The translations under genes and the position numbers were made by a program. A stretch of DNA of 34,884 bases from Bacteroidales bacterium (GTDB lineage: Bacteria; Bacteroidota; Bacteroidia; Bacteroidales; P3). Of the stretch, positions 1 to 8,144 are shown piece by piece (within the stretch, counting starts at the first letter, position 1; each line of letters begins with the position of its first letter). The DNA is taken from positions 1-34,884 of the forward strand of contig JAKSMS010000019.1 in assembly GCA_024400415.1 (NCBI GenBank). Direction: 5' to 3'. A model generated the notes under the pieces. It saw only the letters and a list, made by a program, of their open reading frames with translations, ran no database searches and was not told the origin of the DNA.

Positions 1-242
1 GCGGCTCCTGCCGCCTAATTGTTAACTATTTTCTACCGAACCATTGATATTACAGTAACGGAGAAAAGTGTGATTTAGTGCACGGATGGCGGAATGGATT
101 GTCGCATGGACGCTTCTTTAGGTACAAAACAATGTGTATGTTACTATTCTGTAATCACTTTTTCTTTCTTACTGACGCCATCTCATCGCTAACTTTTCGC
201 AAACGCCTTTCTAAATTTGTATCTGCAAGATGGCAATTCCGA
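1..242. other. Intergenic region at window edge, no gene seen
   Basis: No credible coding region is visible. Bases 1-14 can fold into a short hairpin (GCGGC, 4-nt loop, GCCGC) that may be the truncated edge of a terminator belonging to a gene outside the window. A -7-like box (TAAATTTG, 212-219) faces right, into the 3' end of the convergent gene, but has no matching -33 element. No clear terminator is seen for the minus-strand gene that stops at 243. Confidence 0.3.
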
Positions 243-2663
243 TTATCGGATTAGGGTTACGGTGCCTTTGATCACATGCCAAGCCTCGCTCATCACCGCC
301 CCGCGGTAGCGCGCCAGCCAAACGTAGGATCCTTCGGGCAGCGGATGCCCGCCATAGGTGCCATCCCAGCCCTCGGTGAGTCCGTTGAAGGTGCAGAGAT
401 GCTGCCCCTGACGGTTGAAGATGGCCACCTCTAGTTCCAAAACGCCTTCCGACTTGATGCTGAACACTCCGTTCTCACCTTGTCCTGGCAGTATGGCGTT
501 GGGCGCCCAGATGCGGCAGCCGTCGCGCTTGATGACCTTCGTTGCCGAGTCCTGGCAGCCCAATTCGTTGGCCACCACGAGGGTCACCTCGGCTCTGCCT
601 TGATCGGACGGCAGATAGAGGTCTACGCTAGGCTCGCTGCCCACCCATTGATGGTTGTACCACCAACCTCTTTCTATGGCGCCTTCGCTCACGTCAGTAG
701 CCGTGATAGGCTTTGCGGATTCCACCACTAGGCTGTCGGACAATTCCATTGCCGCCGTCGGCTTGGGCAACAACGAGAGGTTGAGGCGCACTATGCTGTC
801 GCAGCCGTTGGAGAGGCGGTAGGTTTGGGTGTAGGCGCCCGGGAGGGTGAGCGTCCGCCCTTCCCAATTGAGCACCTCGCCTTGGCAGATGCTGGTATCC
901 GACTCTGACTCTGAGGTCAAAAGGGTGAAGTTGATGGTGAGCAAGCTGTCGCAGCCTACGCTGTTGGTCAGCACGAACTGGTGGGTACAGCTGCTGTCGA
1001 AGCGGAACCCGTGGATCTCTTCACGTGCGCAGGAGGCGATATCCAATTCATGCGACGAGGATTGGATCGGGACTATAGTCACCCACTTCTCTACTCCATA
1101 GGCGGCGCCGGTATCGTCGGCAAAGTAAGCCCTGCAGCCGATGTCCACCGTATAGTCGGGCATCTGCATCGTATAGAAATTGCCTGCCTGGCGCCAAATG
1201 CCGTCGGTATTCCACATCAGCGAATCGATGCCCACCATCGACTCCGGCTCTACTCGCACCGGACTGCCCTCGCAGACGCGCATAGTATCGTGATAGATTA
1301 TGCCATTAACCGACATGTTCAGATTGTACCTAAACTGATTCATGGGCAGCTGGGTGAGGAATCGCCCATAATTGAGCGTGCCGGTCAGGAACACCGATAC
1401 TCTGGCACCGTCGGGCACATGGAGCGTATGCTCGCCGATGCTTACTGGTATCTGCCCATAGAAATGGGCATTGGACCCGGCACCTTCATATTGGAACGCT
1501 CCGCCCAAAGCCTGCCCGTCGAGCCACAAATGGCCGTTCACGCCCAACAGATCGCCCGTCACCAGCAGATAGTTGGAAGGATTGGACAGGGCGCCCAATG
1601 TGCGGAACTTATAATCGCAGCCCCCCACTCGGCCAAAGGGCAGCACCATAGTCATGGCGGGATCGCCCAACACGGGATTGCGAAGCGCCAACTGGCCCAT
1701 GGTGACAATAGCCACCTCTACAGAGCCGTTCCGAACCTGTATGGCGCGATAGTTGGCAAACCTAGAACTGTCCATTGGGAACTCAACATACCTATATGGG
1801 GCTAACTGGATTGGATTATTCGTATCGCCACGAGCTATCACCGTGCTGCCAGAGCCCATGTCTCTCACTAGGCAGATGTATTCATCGTGAGGCATTCTTG
1901 GCAGCATATATTCATAATCGCCCACCGGCAGCGGCGGGAGCAGCTGGGTGAAGAGCTCGTCATTGGCTTGGGCCACGACTTCCACCATGCGGCTGCCAAC
2001 GAATACCGCAACTTTCTTTCCGTTGCGCACCACGATCCTAGAGCCGTTAACGAATCCTATGCGACTGGCTATGCCCACCACCTGACCTCGGTGGAGCGTC
2101 ATGGATACGGGAGTAGATGAGGGGCTCTGGCCAAGGTTCATGCTGGGGTAATAGTCCACCAGGGCCGAATCCTCGGCGGCCAGGATGCGGACCTCGCCGC
2201 CGCGATAGCAGACACCTACATATTCCGACCCTAAGGCCGAGGTCGGCCAAATGGTGGCGACATCCTGAATCTGCGGACGATAGCTGTCGTCGGCAAAGGC
2301 CAGCACAGGCCTATCGGTTGAGAGGTGCATGCCTACGCTTTGCACAACAGGGAAATCATCATAAGGGGCATCGTCAAACATGTTGCCCATGTGGGTAGAA
2401 ATCGAAAGGGGTATCCGAATCGTGTCTGTTTCACCAGGCTGGATGTTGATGTTGCGATAATAATTGGCAGAAGGATTTTCTAGCACTCCCTGACAGCCTT
2501 GTGGAGCCACAATGACCAGACATCCGTTGGCGCCATTCACGTTTTCGCTCATGAAAGTAAACCAAAAATCGGTGCCCATGGCAGGATTGTTCTCTTGCGC
2601 AGCAGCGCCACTCCCTGATAGAAGGAGCAGAAAAAACAGCACAATAAGACCAGCATTCCTCAT
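243..2663 (-). CDS. Secreted IgGFc-binding-like protein with T9SS type B (CHU_C) C-terminal sorting domain
   Basis: A large exported protein of about 806 residues. The open frame extends to a TTG at 2684, but the ATG at 2663 begins directly with a signal peptide (MRNAGLIVLFFLLLLSGSG, cleavage near AAAQ), so I chose it. Roughly the first half, from the GTDFWFTF motif onward, resembles the IgGFc-binding N-terminal domain common in Bacteroidota surface proteins. The middle has short Cys-containing segments (SC-REEIHGFRFDSSC, TSICQGEVLNW) like those of adhesin stalks. The last ~80 residues (IWAPNAILPG, then VAIFNRQGQHL, EGWDGTYGG, LPEGSYVW) are a gliding-motility-type C-terminal domain, the signal for type IX secretion. 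By family knowledge it is exported across the outer membrane and attached or released there; the ligand is unknown. It has its own promoter. Confidence 0.85.
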   Translation of the reverse strand: MRNAGLIVLFFLLLLSGSGAAAQENNPAMGTDFWFTFMSENVNGANGCLVIVAPQGCQGVLENPSANYYRNINIQPGETDTIRIPLSISTHMGNMFDDAPYDDFPVVQSVGMHLSTDRPVLAFADDSYRPQIQDVATIWPTSALGSEYVGVCYRGGEVRILAAEDSALVDYYPSMNLGQSPSSTPVSMTLHRGQVVGIASRIGFVNGSRIVVRNGKKVAVFVGSRMVEVVAQANDELFTQLLPPLPVGDYEYMLPRMPHDEYICLVRDMGSGSTVIARGDTNNPIQLAPYRYVEFPMDSSRFANYRAIQVRNGSVEVAIVTMGQLALRNPVLGDPAMTMVLPFGRVGGCDYKFRTLGALSNPSNYLLVTGDLLGVNGHLWLDGQALGGAFQYEGAGSNAHFYGQIPVSIGEHTLHVPDGARVSVFLTGTLNYGRFLTQLPMNQFRYNLNMSVNGIIYHDTMRVCEGSPVRVEPESMVGIDSLMWNTDGIWRQAGNFYTMQMPDYTVDIGCRAYFADDTGAAYGVEKWVTIVPIQSSSHELDIASCAREEIHGFRFDSSCTHQFVLTNSVGCDSLLTINFTLLTSESESDTSICQGEVLNWEGRTLTLPGAYTQTYRLSNGCDSIVRLNLSLLPKPTAAMELSDSLVVESAKPITATDVSEGAIERGWWYNHQWVGSEPSVDLYLPSDQGRAEVTLVVANELGCQDSATKVIKRDGCRIWAPNAILPGQGENGVFSIKSEGVLELEVAIFNRQGQHLCTFNGLTEGWDGTYGGHPLPEGSYVWLARYRGAVMSEAWHVIKGTVTLIR

Positions 2664-2716
2664 AACCAATTCATTTACTACCAATTATAATATCCAATAA
2701 AATATATAGACTATTG

Positions 2717-2747
2717 CAAATATACATTTTTTTTCAAAACCAACAAA
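2717..2747 (-). promoter_or_regulatory. Bacteroidota promoter for the T9SS cargo gene
   Basis: On the minus strand a TTTG (2744-2747) is followed after 19 nt by TATATTTG (2717-2724), matching the Bacteroidota sigma-ABfr consensus TTTG-N19/20-TAnnTTTG. The start site would lie near 2710, giving a leader of about 47 nt before the ATG at 2663. Confidence 0.75.
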
Positions 2748-2764
2748 ATTCCCACACAGCCCCC

Positions 2765-2807
2765 AAAAAAAATTGCCATTTTTGCCACTGGCAATTTTGG
2801 CAATTTT
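2765..2807 (-). terminator. Rho-independent terminator of the gamma-CA/GNAT/TIGR04076 unit
   Basis: Two 18-nt arms (2769-2786 and 2790-2807) pair at 16 of 18 positions around a 3-nt loop, and on the minus strand the hairpin runs into a T-tract (the A-run starting at 2765). The right arm is part of a 9-bp direct repeat (GGCAATTTT twice, then GGCATTTT). It sits just after the stop codon of the gene at 2825-3127 and before the promoter of the next minus-strand gene. Confidence 0.8.
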
Positions 2808-2824
2808 GGCATTTTGAGCAGACT

Positions 2825-3127
2825 CTATTCTTCTGTTTCTAGATAGAAACTGACGGGTCGGAAGCCGTCGTTGCAGCTGATCATGGCGCTATGGGGATTC
2901 TGCATCCATCCGTCGAAGAAGTTGCCCTCGCCGCGCGAGAGCGCCTCAACGAATTCGCGCATCGACTTCCAGGCCTCGGGACACAGGCCTTCGGGACAGT
3001 GCCCGTTGCGGCTTACCCAGGTCTGGCCTTCATGCACGTCGCAGGCGTGCTCTATCGGATTCTCGTAGCGTGCCATCAGGTCGGTGTGCTGAACCTTTCG
3101 GATGGCGGTTATCTTTACATCTTTCAT
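2825..3127 (-). CDS. TIGR04076 family protein
   Basis: A 100-residue protein typical in length for the TIGR04076 family, whose function is not known. Recognisable conserved blocks are YENPIEHACDVHEGQ, PEGLCPEAW, GNFFDGWM and the near-C-terminal SCNDGFRPVSF. Cysteines occur in the CDVHEGQ, CPEGLC and SCNDG blocks and could bind metal, but that is inference. There is no signal peptide or membrane segment, so it is cytoplasmic. It is the last gene of a three-gene minus-strand unit, 7 nt after the GNAT gene and immediately before a strong terminator. Confidence 0.85.
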   Translation of the reverse strand: MKDVKITAIRKVQHTDLMARYENPIEHACDVHEGQTWVSRNGHCPEGLCPEAWKSMREFVEALSRGEGNFFDGWMQNPHSAMISCNDGFRPVSFYLETEE

Positions 3128-3134
3128 AATGTGG

Positions 3135-3593
3135 TTATTTGTTATAGCGTTCCATCATCAGCCATTGGGTGTTGCGCTCGCCAGGCTCGCGGTCGAACTC
3201 GCGAAATCCCAGGCGCTCGTACATGCGTACCACTTCAGGCTCCAGTTCCGAAGCATAGAGCCATGCCCTTTGGTGAGGCATCAGCTCCATCAGGCGCAGC
3301 ATCAGCCGCGTGCCGTGGCCCTGCCGCTTGTGGTCGGGGTGCACCATCAGGCGGCTGAGGTAGAGCGTGTCCTTGTCTTCCATGCATCCGCGTATGGAGC
3401 CTATGATGGTGCCGTCGGAGAGCGACAGCTTGATGGTGGTATTTTTGCGAAACTCATCCATAGCACTTTCGAGACCCTCTACCATAGGGAAGGCATCAAG
3501 CCAGTCGAGCTCGATGGCTCGCGGCCTGAAGGCCTCGCGCTGCAGCCTCAGCAGAGCGGGCACATCCTCTATGGCAGCCAAGGAGATGGTCAT
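3135..3593 (-). CDS. GNAT family N-acetyltransferase
   Basis: A 152-residue single-domain acetyltransferase of the GNAT superfamily, which transfers an acetyl group from acetyl-CoA to an amine. The acetyl-CoA pyrophosphate loop is visible as motif A, LSRLMVHPDHKRQGHGTRLM, with the R/QxxGxG/A signature RQGHGT around residue 91. The C-terminal part (EPEVVRMYERLGFREFDRE) matches motif B (xxMYxxLGF). The substrate cannot be told. Its ATG overlaps the stop codon of the upstream gamma-carbonic anhydrase gene by 4 nt (ATGA, 3590-3593), indicating translational coupling. Confidence 0.9.
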   Translation of the reverse strand: MTISLAAIEDVPALLRLQREAFRPRAIELDWLDAFPMVEGLESAMDEFRKNTTIKLSLSDGTIIGSIRGCMEDKDTLYLSRLMVHPDHKRQGHGTRLMLRLMELMPHQRAWLYASELEPEVVRMYERLGFREFDREPGERNTQWLMMERYNK

Positions 3594-4114
3594 GGAGTCA
3601 TATCATTATATATAGCGGCCAGGTGGGCATATTCGGCCACGCCCTTGTCGATAGTGCGCTCTACGGCCTCGGGCGACACTTTCTTGATGAACTTGGCCGG
3701 CACTCCGCCCCACAGTTCGTAGGGGCCGATGACGGTCTTTCCCAGCACGAGGGCGTGGGCTGCCACCATGGCTCCGTCGCCCACCACGGCCCCGTCGAGG
3801 ATCGTAGCGCCCATGCCGATGAGCACGTGATTGCCGATAGTGCAGCCGTGCACGGTGGCGTTGTGGCCTATGATGACATCGCTGCCTATCTCCACGTTGC
3901 CGTCAGAGGTGTGGGATACGTGCACTACGGTGCAGTCCTGCACGCTCACGCGGTCGCCAATGCGGATGGAGTTCTCGTCGCCGCGCAGCACGGCGCTGTA
4001 CCAGATAGAGCATTCGCGGCCCACTTTGACGTCGCCTACGAGGGCGGCAGTCTCGGCCACGAAGGTGCCTTCGCCGATTTGGGGCTCTTTGCCGTTGAAT
4101 GGATGGATGATCAT
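3590..4114 (-). CDS. Gamma-carbonic anhydrase family protein (left-handed beta-helix)
   Basis: A 174-residue hexapeptide-repeat protein of the YrdA/PaaY/gamma-carbonic-anhydrase group. Repeats with I/V/L at every sixth position run through nearly the whole chain (ETAALVGDVKVG, SIRIGDRVSVQD, NVEIGSDVIIGH, VHGCTIGNHVLIGMGA). The histidines expected as zinc ligands are present (VVHVSH and the IGHNATVHGC block). The C-terminal WGGVPAKFIKKVS is typical of the family. These trimeric proteins hydrate CO2 or bind metal; many homologues have weak or untested activity, so I leave the symbol empty. It leads the three-gene unit with the GNAT and TIGR04076 genes. I do not see a clear promoter in front of it. 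Confidence 0.9.
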   Translation of the reverse strand: MIIHPFNGKEPQIGEGTFVAETAALVGDVKVGRECSIWYSAVLRGDENSIRIGDRVSVQDCTVVHVSHTSDGNVEIGSDVIIGHNATVHGCTIGNHVLIGMGATILDGAVVGDGAMVAAHALVLGKTVIGPYELWGGVPAKFIKKVSPEAVERTIDKGVAEYAHLAAIYNDMTP

Positions 4115-4138
4115 GTACGTCTGATGTAATCTTTACGC

Positions 4139-4167
4139 CAAAAGCAGCCCAAAGAGAGCTGCTTTTG
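4139..4167 (-). terminator. Hairpin terminator after the secreted repeat-protein gene
   Basis: CAAAAGCAGC (4139-4148) and GCTGCTTTTG (4158-4167) form a perfect 10-bp stem with a 9-nt loop. Because the stem ends in A/T pairs it can act on either strand; from its position, 24 nt after the stop codon at 4191, it most likely ends the minus-strand unit 7992-4191. Confidence 0.7.
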
Positions 4168-4190
4168 AGTATGGTTTCAAGTGTGGTCTA

Positions 4191-5024
4191 TCAATCAGCA
4201 GGGAAGGCGATTTCACGCTCAATCACCTGATAGGGGGTGCCGTTGCGGTAGATGGTCTGGCGCACCCAGTTGTCGTCCTCATCGTATTCATAGATGTAGG
4301 AGTGCTTCCAGTTGAGGTGCTCGTCGTAGTTGAAGCTGCTCACCTCGATGGCGTTGTTGTGGTCATCGTAGTAGTAGGTGGTGAGGGCCACGAGGAACTC
4401 GTCGGCATCGTAGAAACGCCACTCGATACGGTTGCCATTGTTGTCGTACTTATAGAGGTAGCGCTGCTGCAGGTCGCCGTTGCGGTCGTAGAACTCGAGC
4501 TCGGTGTTGTTGCCCTGGTTGTCGTATTTGTAGAGGCGCTTTTCGGTCATCACGTTGTTGTTGTCGAAGCTCTGCTCCTCTACGATACGGTTGTTCTCAT
4601 AGCGTGAAGTCTCGCGCTTGAACATCTTGTCCATGCCCACAAACACGGTACGCTCGATGCGGTTGCCGTTCTTGTCGTTGAGGTAGGCAGTACGGGCAGT
4701 AAGGGTATTGCTGCGGTCATACTCGTTCCAGCCGAGGGCATAGCCGTTCACGTCGAAATAGTAGGAGAACCAGGTATAGGCACCGGCCTTGCGACGATAC
4801 TTGTCGGCAAAGTTGCCACGCTTGTCGAAGGTGATGGAGTCTACATTCACCAGCTGGCGGCCACCCTTGGCACCGTGCACGTCATAGGTATATTCGATCA
4901 CATAGAGTGCGTTGCCGTTGATGCCCATCTCCTGACGGGAGTTCTTTGGCTTTCTGGGATTGGCTGCGATGGCGCTTCCTACTACGGTAAGCATCAGCAC
5001 GAGGGCGATAAGTCTTGTCTTCAT
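4191..5024 (-). CDS. Secreted protein with RHS/YD-like repeats, unknown function
   Basis: A 277-residue protein counted from the ATG at 5024; the frame extends to an upstream TTG at 5036, but the ATG begins the signal peptide MKTRLIALVLMLTVVGSAIA directly. After cleavage the chain is built of degenerate repeats of about 20 residues with the pattern (Y)xYDxxGNxxExxFYD (for example LYKYDNQGNNTELEFYDRN and LYKYDNNGNRIEWRFYDAD), reminiscent of RHS/YD repeats or the beta-strand repeats of MORN-like Bacteroidota proteins. No catalytic motif or anchor is seen, so it is probably periplasmic or secreted. It follows cstA by 53 nt on the same strand and is followed by a terminator. No function is assigned. 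Confidence 0.8.
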   Translation of the reverse strand: MKTRLIALVLMLTVVGSAIAANPRKPKNSRQEMGINGNALYVIEYTYDVHGAKGGRQLVNVDSITFDKRGNFADKYRRKAGAYTWFSYYFDVNGYALGWNEYDRSNTLTARTAYLNDKNGNRIERTVFVGMDKMFKRETSRYENNRIVEEQSFDNNNVMTEKRLYKYDNQGNNTELEFYDRNGDLQQRYLYKYDNNGNRIEWRFYDADEFLVALTTYYYDDHNNAIEVSSFNYDEHLNWKHSYIYEYDEDDNWVRQTIYRNGTPYQVIEREIAFPAD

Positions 5025-5077
5025 ATTCTTATTCAAAATGACGATAATTTCAGTTTTAATTCTTAATAACGCGTGAA

Positions 5078-6523
5078 TTATTGTTCTATTGTGTCGACTG
5101 CAGATTTTTTCTTCTTCACAAGGAAAAGCACCAGCAGCGAGAGGGTGGCCAACGCTCCTACGCCATAGCCTATCTCTCTAGGAATGAATGCTCCCAAGCC
5201 GCCATCCTCAGCCACGAAGATGAACGACACGGTGACCATCGTCATGAAGAGCGCCGGCACCAAGGTGAGCACATAGCACTTCTTTCGGCGAACAAGATAC
5301 ACGGTTATGGCCCAAAGGGTTACCATAGCCAGCACTTGGTTGCACCAGGCAAAGTAGCGCCAGATGATGGCAAAGCCGTGCTGGTTGGTAAGGCTGAACA
5401 CCAGGCCTCCGGCCACTACCACAAAGAGCGGGATGGCTATCTTGAGGCGGTTGGCGATAGGCTTCTGGTCGGAATGGAATATCTCGGCCACGATGAGTCG
5501 GGCCGAGCGCATGGCGGTATCGCCGCTAGTGACGGCGGCGCTGATGACGCCGAGGATGGTGATCACGGCCACCACCTGCGGGAACCACTTCTGGGCAATG
5601 ATGCCCACCATGGCCGCTCCGCTCTCAGAGCACTGCTCGGGCAGATACTTGTAGAAATAGGCGGCCGCTGCAGCCCACACCAGGGCCACCACGCCTTCGG
5701 TCACCATGGCTCCGTAGAAGATGGGGCGCGCCTGGCGCTCATTGACCATGCAGCGCGCCATCAGAGGCGACTGCGTGGCATGGAATCCGCTGATAGCGCC
5801 GCAGGCGATGCTGATAAACATCATGGGGAATATAGGGTTGCTCTCGGCTCTAGGATGGGCATTAGCAAGGCCCTCCCACAGCTCGGGAATCTCAGGACGA
5901 TACACCGCAAAGGCCACCACCAAAGCCACCGCCATGGCAATGAGCAGTATGCCGAAGAGGGGATAGATCTTGCCAATCACCTTGTCGATAGGCAGCAAGG
6001 TGGCCAGCAGATAATAGCCCAAGATGATGACAATCCACACAAAGTGGTCCATATTGGGAGTAAACTGGCTGGTAAGCAGGTCGGCAGGGGTGCTCACAAA
6101 CACCACGCCCACCAAGATGAGCAGCACTATCATGAAGTAGCGCATCACCTGGCGAATGCCGTTGCCCAGATACATGCCGTGCACCTCGGGCAGGCTGCAG
6201 CCCTCGTGGCGCAGCGAGATATAGCCCGACACAAAGTCGTGAACCGCACCGGCAAAGATGGTGCCAAACACAATCCACAAGAAGCTCGACGTGCCGAACT
6301 GGGCACCCATGATGGCGCCGCAGATAGGCCCAACGCCGGCAATGTTGAGAAACTGGATGAGGAACACGCGCCACGGCTTCATGGGCACATAGTCCACGCC
6401 GTCGGCCATCGTGGTGGCCGGAGTAGCGCGCTTGGGGTCTACGCCCAGCATGCGCTCTATCAGCTTGGAATAGACCGCATAGCCGAGCACCAGCAGCAGT
6501 AGCGATATGATGAAGGTAATCAT
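5078..6523 (-). CDS. cstA: Carbon starvation protein CstA family transporter
   Basis: A 481-residue polytopic membrane protein of the CstA family (E. coli CstA and BtsT import pyruvate or peptides). Family blocks seen are FLIQFLNIAGVGPICGAIMGAQ (around residue 56), IFAGAVHDFVSGYISLRHEG (around 90) and GFHATQSPLMARCM in the middle, plus about 12 hydrophobic segments. At ~480 residues it belongs to the short form common in anaerobes; the E. coli proteins are about 700 residues. The C-terminus ends in a lysine cluster (VKKKKS), as expected on the cytoplasmic side. It starts 19 nt after the beta-CASP gene and is probably co-transcribed with it. The exact substrate is inference. Confidence 0.93.
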   Translation of the reverse strand: MITFIISLLLLVLGYAVYSKLIERMLGVDPKRATPATTMADGVDYVPMKPWRVFLIQFLNIAGVGPICGAIMGAQFGTSSFLWIVFGTIFAGAVHDFVSGYISLRHEGCSLPEVHGMYLGNGIRQVMRYFMIVLLILVGVVFVSTPADLLTSQFTPNMDHFVWIVIILGYYLLATLLPIDKVIGKIYPLFGILLIAMAVALVVAFAVYRPEIPELWEGLANAHPRAESNPIFPMMFISIACGAISGFHATQSPLMARCMVNERQARPIFYGAMVTEGVVALVWAAAAAYFYKYLPEQCSESGAAMVGIIAQKWFPQVVAVITILGVISAAVTSGDTAMRSARLIVAEIFHSDQKPIANRLKIAIPLFVVVAGGLVFSLTNQHGFAIIWRYFAWCNQVLAMVTLWAITVYLVRRKKCYVLTLVPALFMTMVTVSFIFVAEDGGLGAFIPREIGYGVGALATLSLLVLFLVKKKKSAVDTIEQ

Positions 6524-6542
6524 GCGATAGGTTTAGAAACTG

Positions 6543-7952
6543 TTATAGTTCGTAGCTAGAGAGGCGCTCAGGAATCTCGATATTCTTATAGCCGGCCTCC
6601 ACGAGATGGTCGCGGAAATGCTCTTGGGTTTCGGCCTCGCCGTGCACCACAAAGATCTTCTTCAGCTTAGCGGCCTTCTGGCAGCCGATGTAGGAGATCA
6701 TCTCCTTGTAGTCGCCGTGGCCCGAATACGACTCTATGCGGCGAAGGTCGCAGCGAACGTTGTGCACATGGCCAAAGATAGACACCTGCTTGTCGCCACG
6801 CATAATCTTAGCGCCCAACGTCTTAGGCTCGCAATAGCCCACGCAGAGGATCGTAGTCTTGGGATTCTCGATATTGTTGGCAATATGGTGCTTCACGCGG
6901 CCGGCCTCCATCATGCCCGAAGCCGAGATGATGATGCAGGTCTTGTTGCGCTCGTTGAGCGCCTTGCTGGCCTCCACGCTCTGGATGAACTGCAGGCGGT
7001 CGAATCCGAAGGGGTCCTTGTTGGGGTCCTCGTTCTGCGCATAGTCGAGAATCTTGTCGTTGAAGCACTCAGAATGAAGCTTCATGATTTCGGTAGCATT
7101 GACGCTGAGCGGACTGTCCACAAACACATCGATATCAGGCAGCAGCCCCTTGTTTCTCAAGCGGTCGAAGGCATAGATAATCTCCTGAGCGCGGCCCACG
7201 GCAAACGAAGGGATGATGAGCTTGCCCTTCTTCTTGGTGCAGGTGTCGAGCACAGCCATCAGCAGGTCCTGCTCAGCCGTGTCGAGGGTGTCGTGCAGGC
7301 GGTCGCCATAGGTAGACTCCATGATGAGGTAGTCCACCTGGGGGAACGGCTCGGGGTCTTTGAGAATCTCCTTGTCGTAGCGGCCGATGTCGCCGGTGAA
7401 GCCCAGCTTGATCTTGCGACGGCCGTCCTTGATTTCGAGATACACGCAGGCGCTTCCCAGAATATGGCCGGCGTCGAAGAATTCCACCGTCACCTCGCCT
7501 TCGATGTTGAACTGCTTGTGGTAAGGCACGCTGATAAAGCAGCTCATGCAAGCCTTGGCATCGTCCTCGGTATAGATAGGCTCCACAGGGTCGAGGCCCT
7601 CCTTCTTGCGCTTCTTGTTGAACTGCTGCACATCGCCCTCCTGTATGCGGCCGGCATCAGCCAGCATCACGGCACAGAGGTCGCGCGTGGCAGGGGTGCA
7701 GAGCACCGTGCCGTTGAAGCCCAGCTTATGAATATAGGGAATAAGGCCCGAATGGTCGATATGGGCGTGGGAAAGTATCAGGTAGTCAATCTCCTTGGGA
7801 TCAAAACCCAAATCTCGATTCATGCCGTCGGTCTCCAGCCCCTTGCCCTGGTACATACCGCAGTCGAGCAGAATCTTTATTCCGTTCTTAGTGGTTATCA
7901 GATGTTTGCTGCCAGTAACTTCACGAGCGGCACCTAAGAATTCCAGTTTCAT
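6543..7952 (-). CDS. MBL-fold beta-CASP RNA-processing exonuclease-like protein
   Basis: A 469-residue metallo-beta-lactamase/beta-CASP protein of the YSH1/CPSF73-like prokaryotic group. The metal-site motifs are all present: HAHIDHSG (motif 2), AGHILGSA (motif 3), TGDIGR (motif 4), then the beta-CASP insert with SFAVGRAQEI and SASGMMEAGRVKHH, and the C-terminal RMMBL part with FGHVHNVRC, YSGHGDYKEM and VVHGEAE. Family members cut RNA using two zinc ions; the RNA target here is unknown. The protein is cytoplasmic and of usual length. It is the first gene of a unit with cstA and the repeat protein, and has a good promoter about 30 nt upstream. Confidence 0.92.
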   Translation of the reverse strand: MKLEFLGAAREVTGSKHLITTKNGIKILLDCGMYQGKGLETDGMNRDLGFDPKEIDYLILSHAHIDHSGLIPYIHKLGFNGTVLCTPATRDLCAVMLADAGRIQEGDVQQFNKKRKKEGLDPVEPIYTEDDAKACMSCFISVPYHKQFNIEGEVTVEFFDAGHILGSACVYLEIKDGRRKIKLGFTGDIGRYDKEILKDPEPFPQVDYLIMESTYGDRLHDTLDTAEQDLLMAVLDTCTKKKGKLIIPSFAVGRAQEIIYAFDRLRNKGLLPDIDVFVDSPLSVNATEIMKLHSECFNDKILDYAQNEDPNKDPFGFDRLQFIQSVEASKALNERNKTCIIISASGMMEAGRVKHHIANNIENPKTTILCVGYCEPKTLGAKIMRGDKQVSIFGHVHNVRCDLRRIESYSGHGDYKEMISYIGCQKAAKLKKIFVVHGEAETQEHFRDHLVEAGYKNIEIPERLSSYEL

Positions 7953-7984
7953 ATTTCAACAACAATTAATATGTTTAGAATTTG

Positions 7985-8016
7985 CAAAAATACAACTTTT
8001 TGCCATATCTGCCAAA
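7985..8016 (-). promoter_or_regulatory. Bacteroidota promoter for the beta-CASP/cstA unit
   Basis: On the minus strand TTTG (8013-8016) and TATTTTTG (7985-7992) are separated by 20 nt, close to the Bacteroidota consensus. The start site would be near 7978, leaving a leader of about 26 nt before the ATG at 7952. Confidence 0.7.
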
Positions 8017-8144
8017 TTTTTCATCAACTAAGTTGCCGCAGCCCCGCCAATCGCCCCTCCGACAGCATCATTCCAAGCCATTCCCCAACATCACTCCTCC
8101 CCTTCGCAAGCAGCACAATCCAAGCCACTTACAACGCCCTATCT

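Noticed and set aside
80-125. Sequence beginning GCACGGATGGCGGAATGG resembles the 5' end of a leucine tRNA
   Set aside because: The T-arm (TTCGAATC-like) and a pairing acceptor 3' half are absent, and the anticodon arm does not fold; at most a decayed remnant or chance.
212-219. TAAATTTG as promoter of an antisense RNA against the 3' end of the T9SS cargo gene
   Set aside because: No -33 element at the right distance and no supporting structure; a single -7-like box is expected by chance in A/T-rich spacers.
981-1805. Long plus-strand frames opposite the T9SS cargo gene, and similar ones opposite cstA (5081-6502) and the beta-CASP gene (6606-7937)
   Set aside because: Their translations are low-complexity, rich in His/Ala/Gly, lack any domain, and mirror real genes with signal peptides and family motifs on the other strand.
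8017-8144. Larger inverted repeat between the left and right flanks of copy 1
   Set aside because: Only scattered G/C-rich words agree (for example GGGAGGAG and GGCTTGG); no continuous pairing was found.
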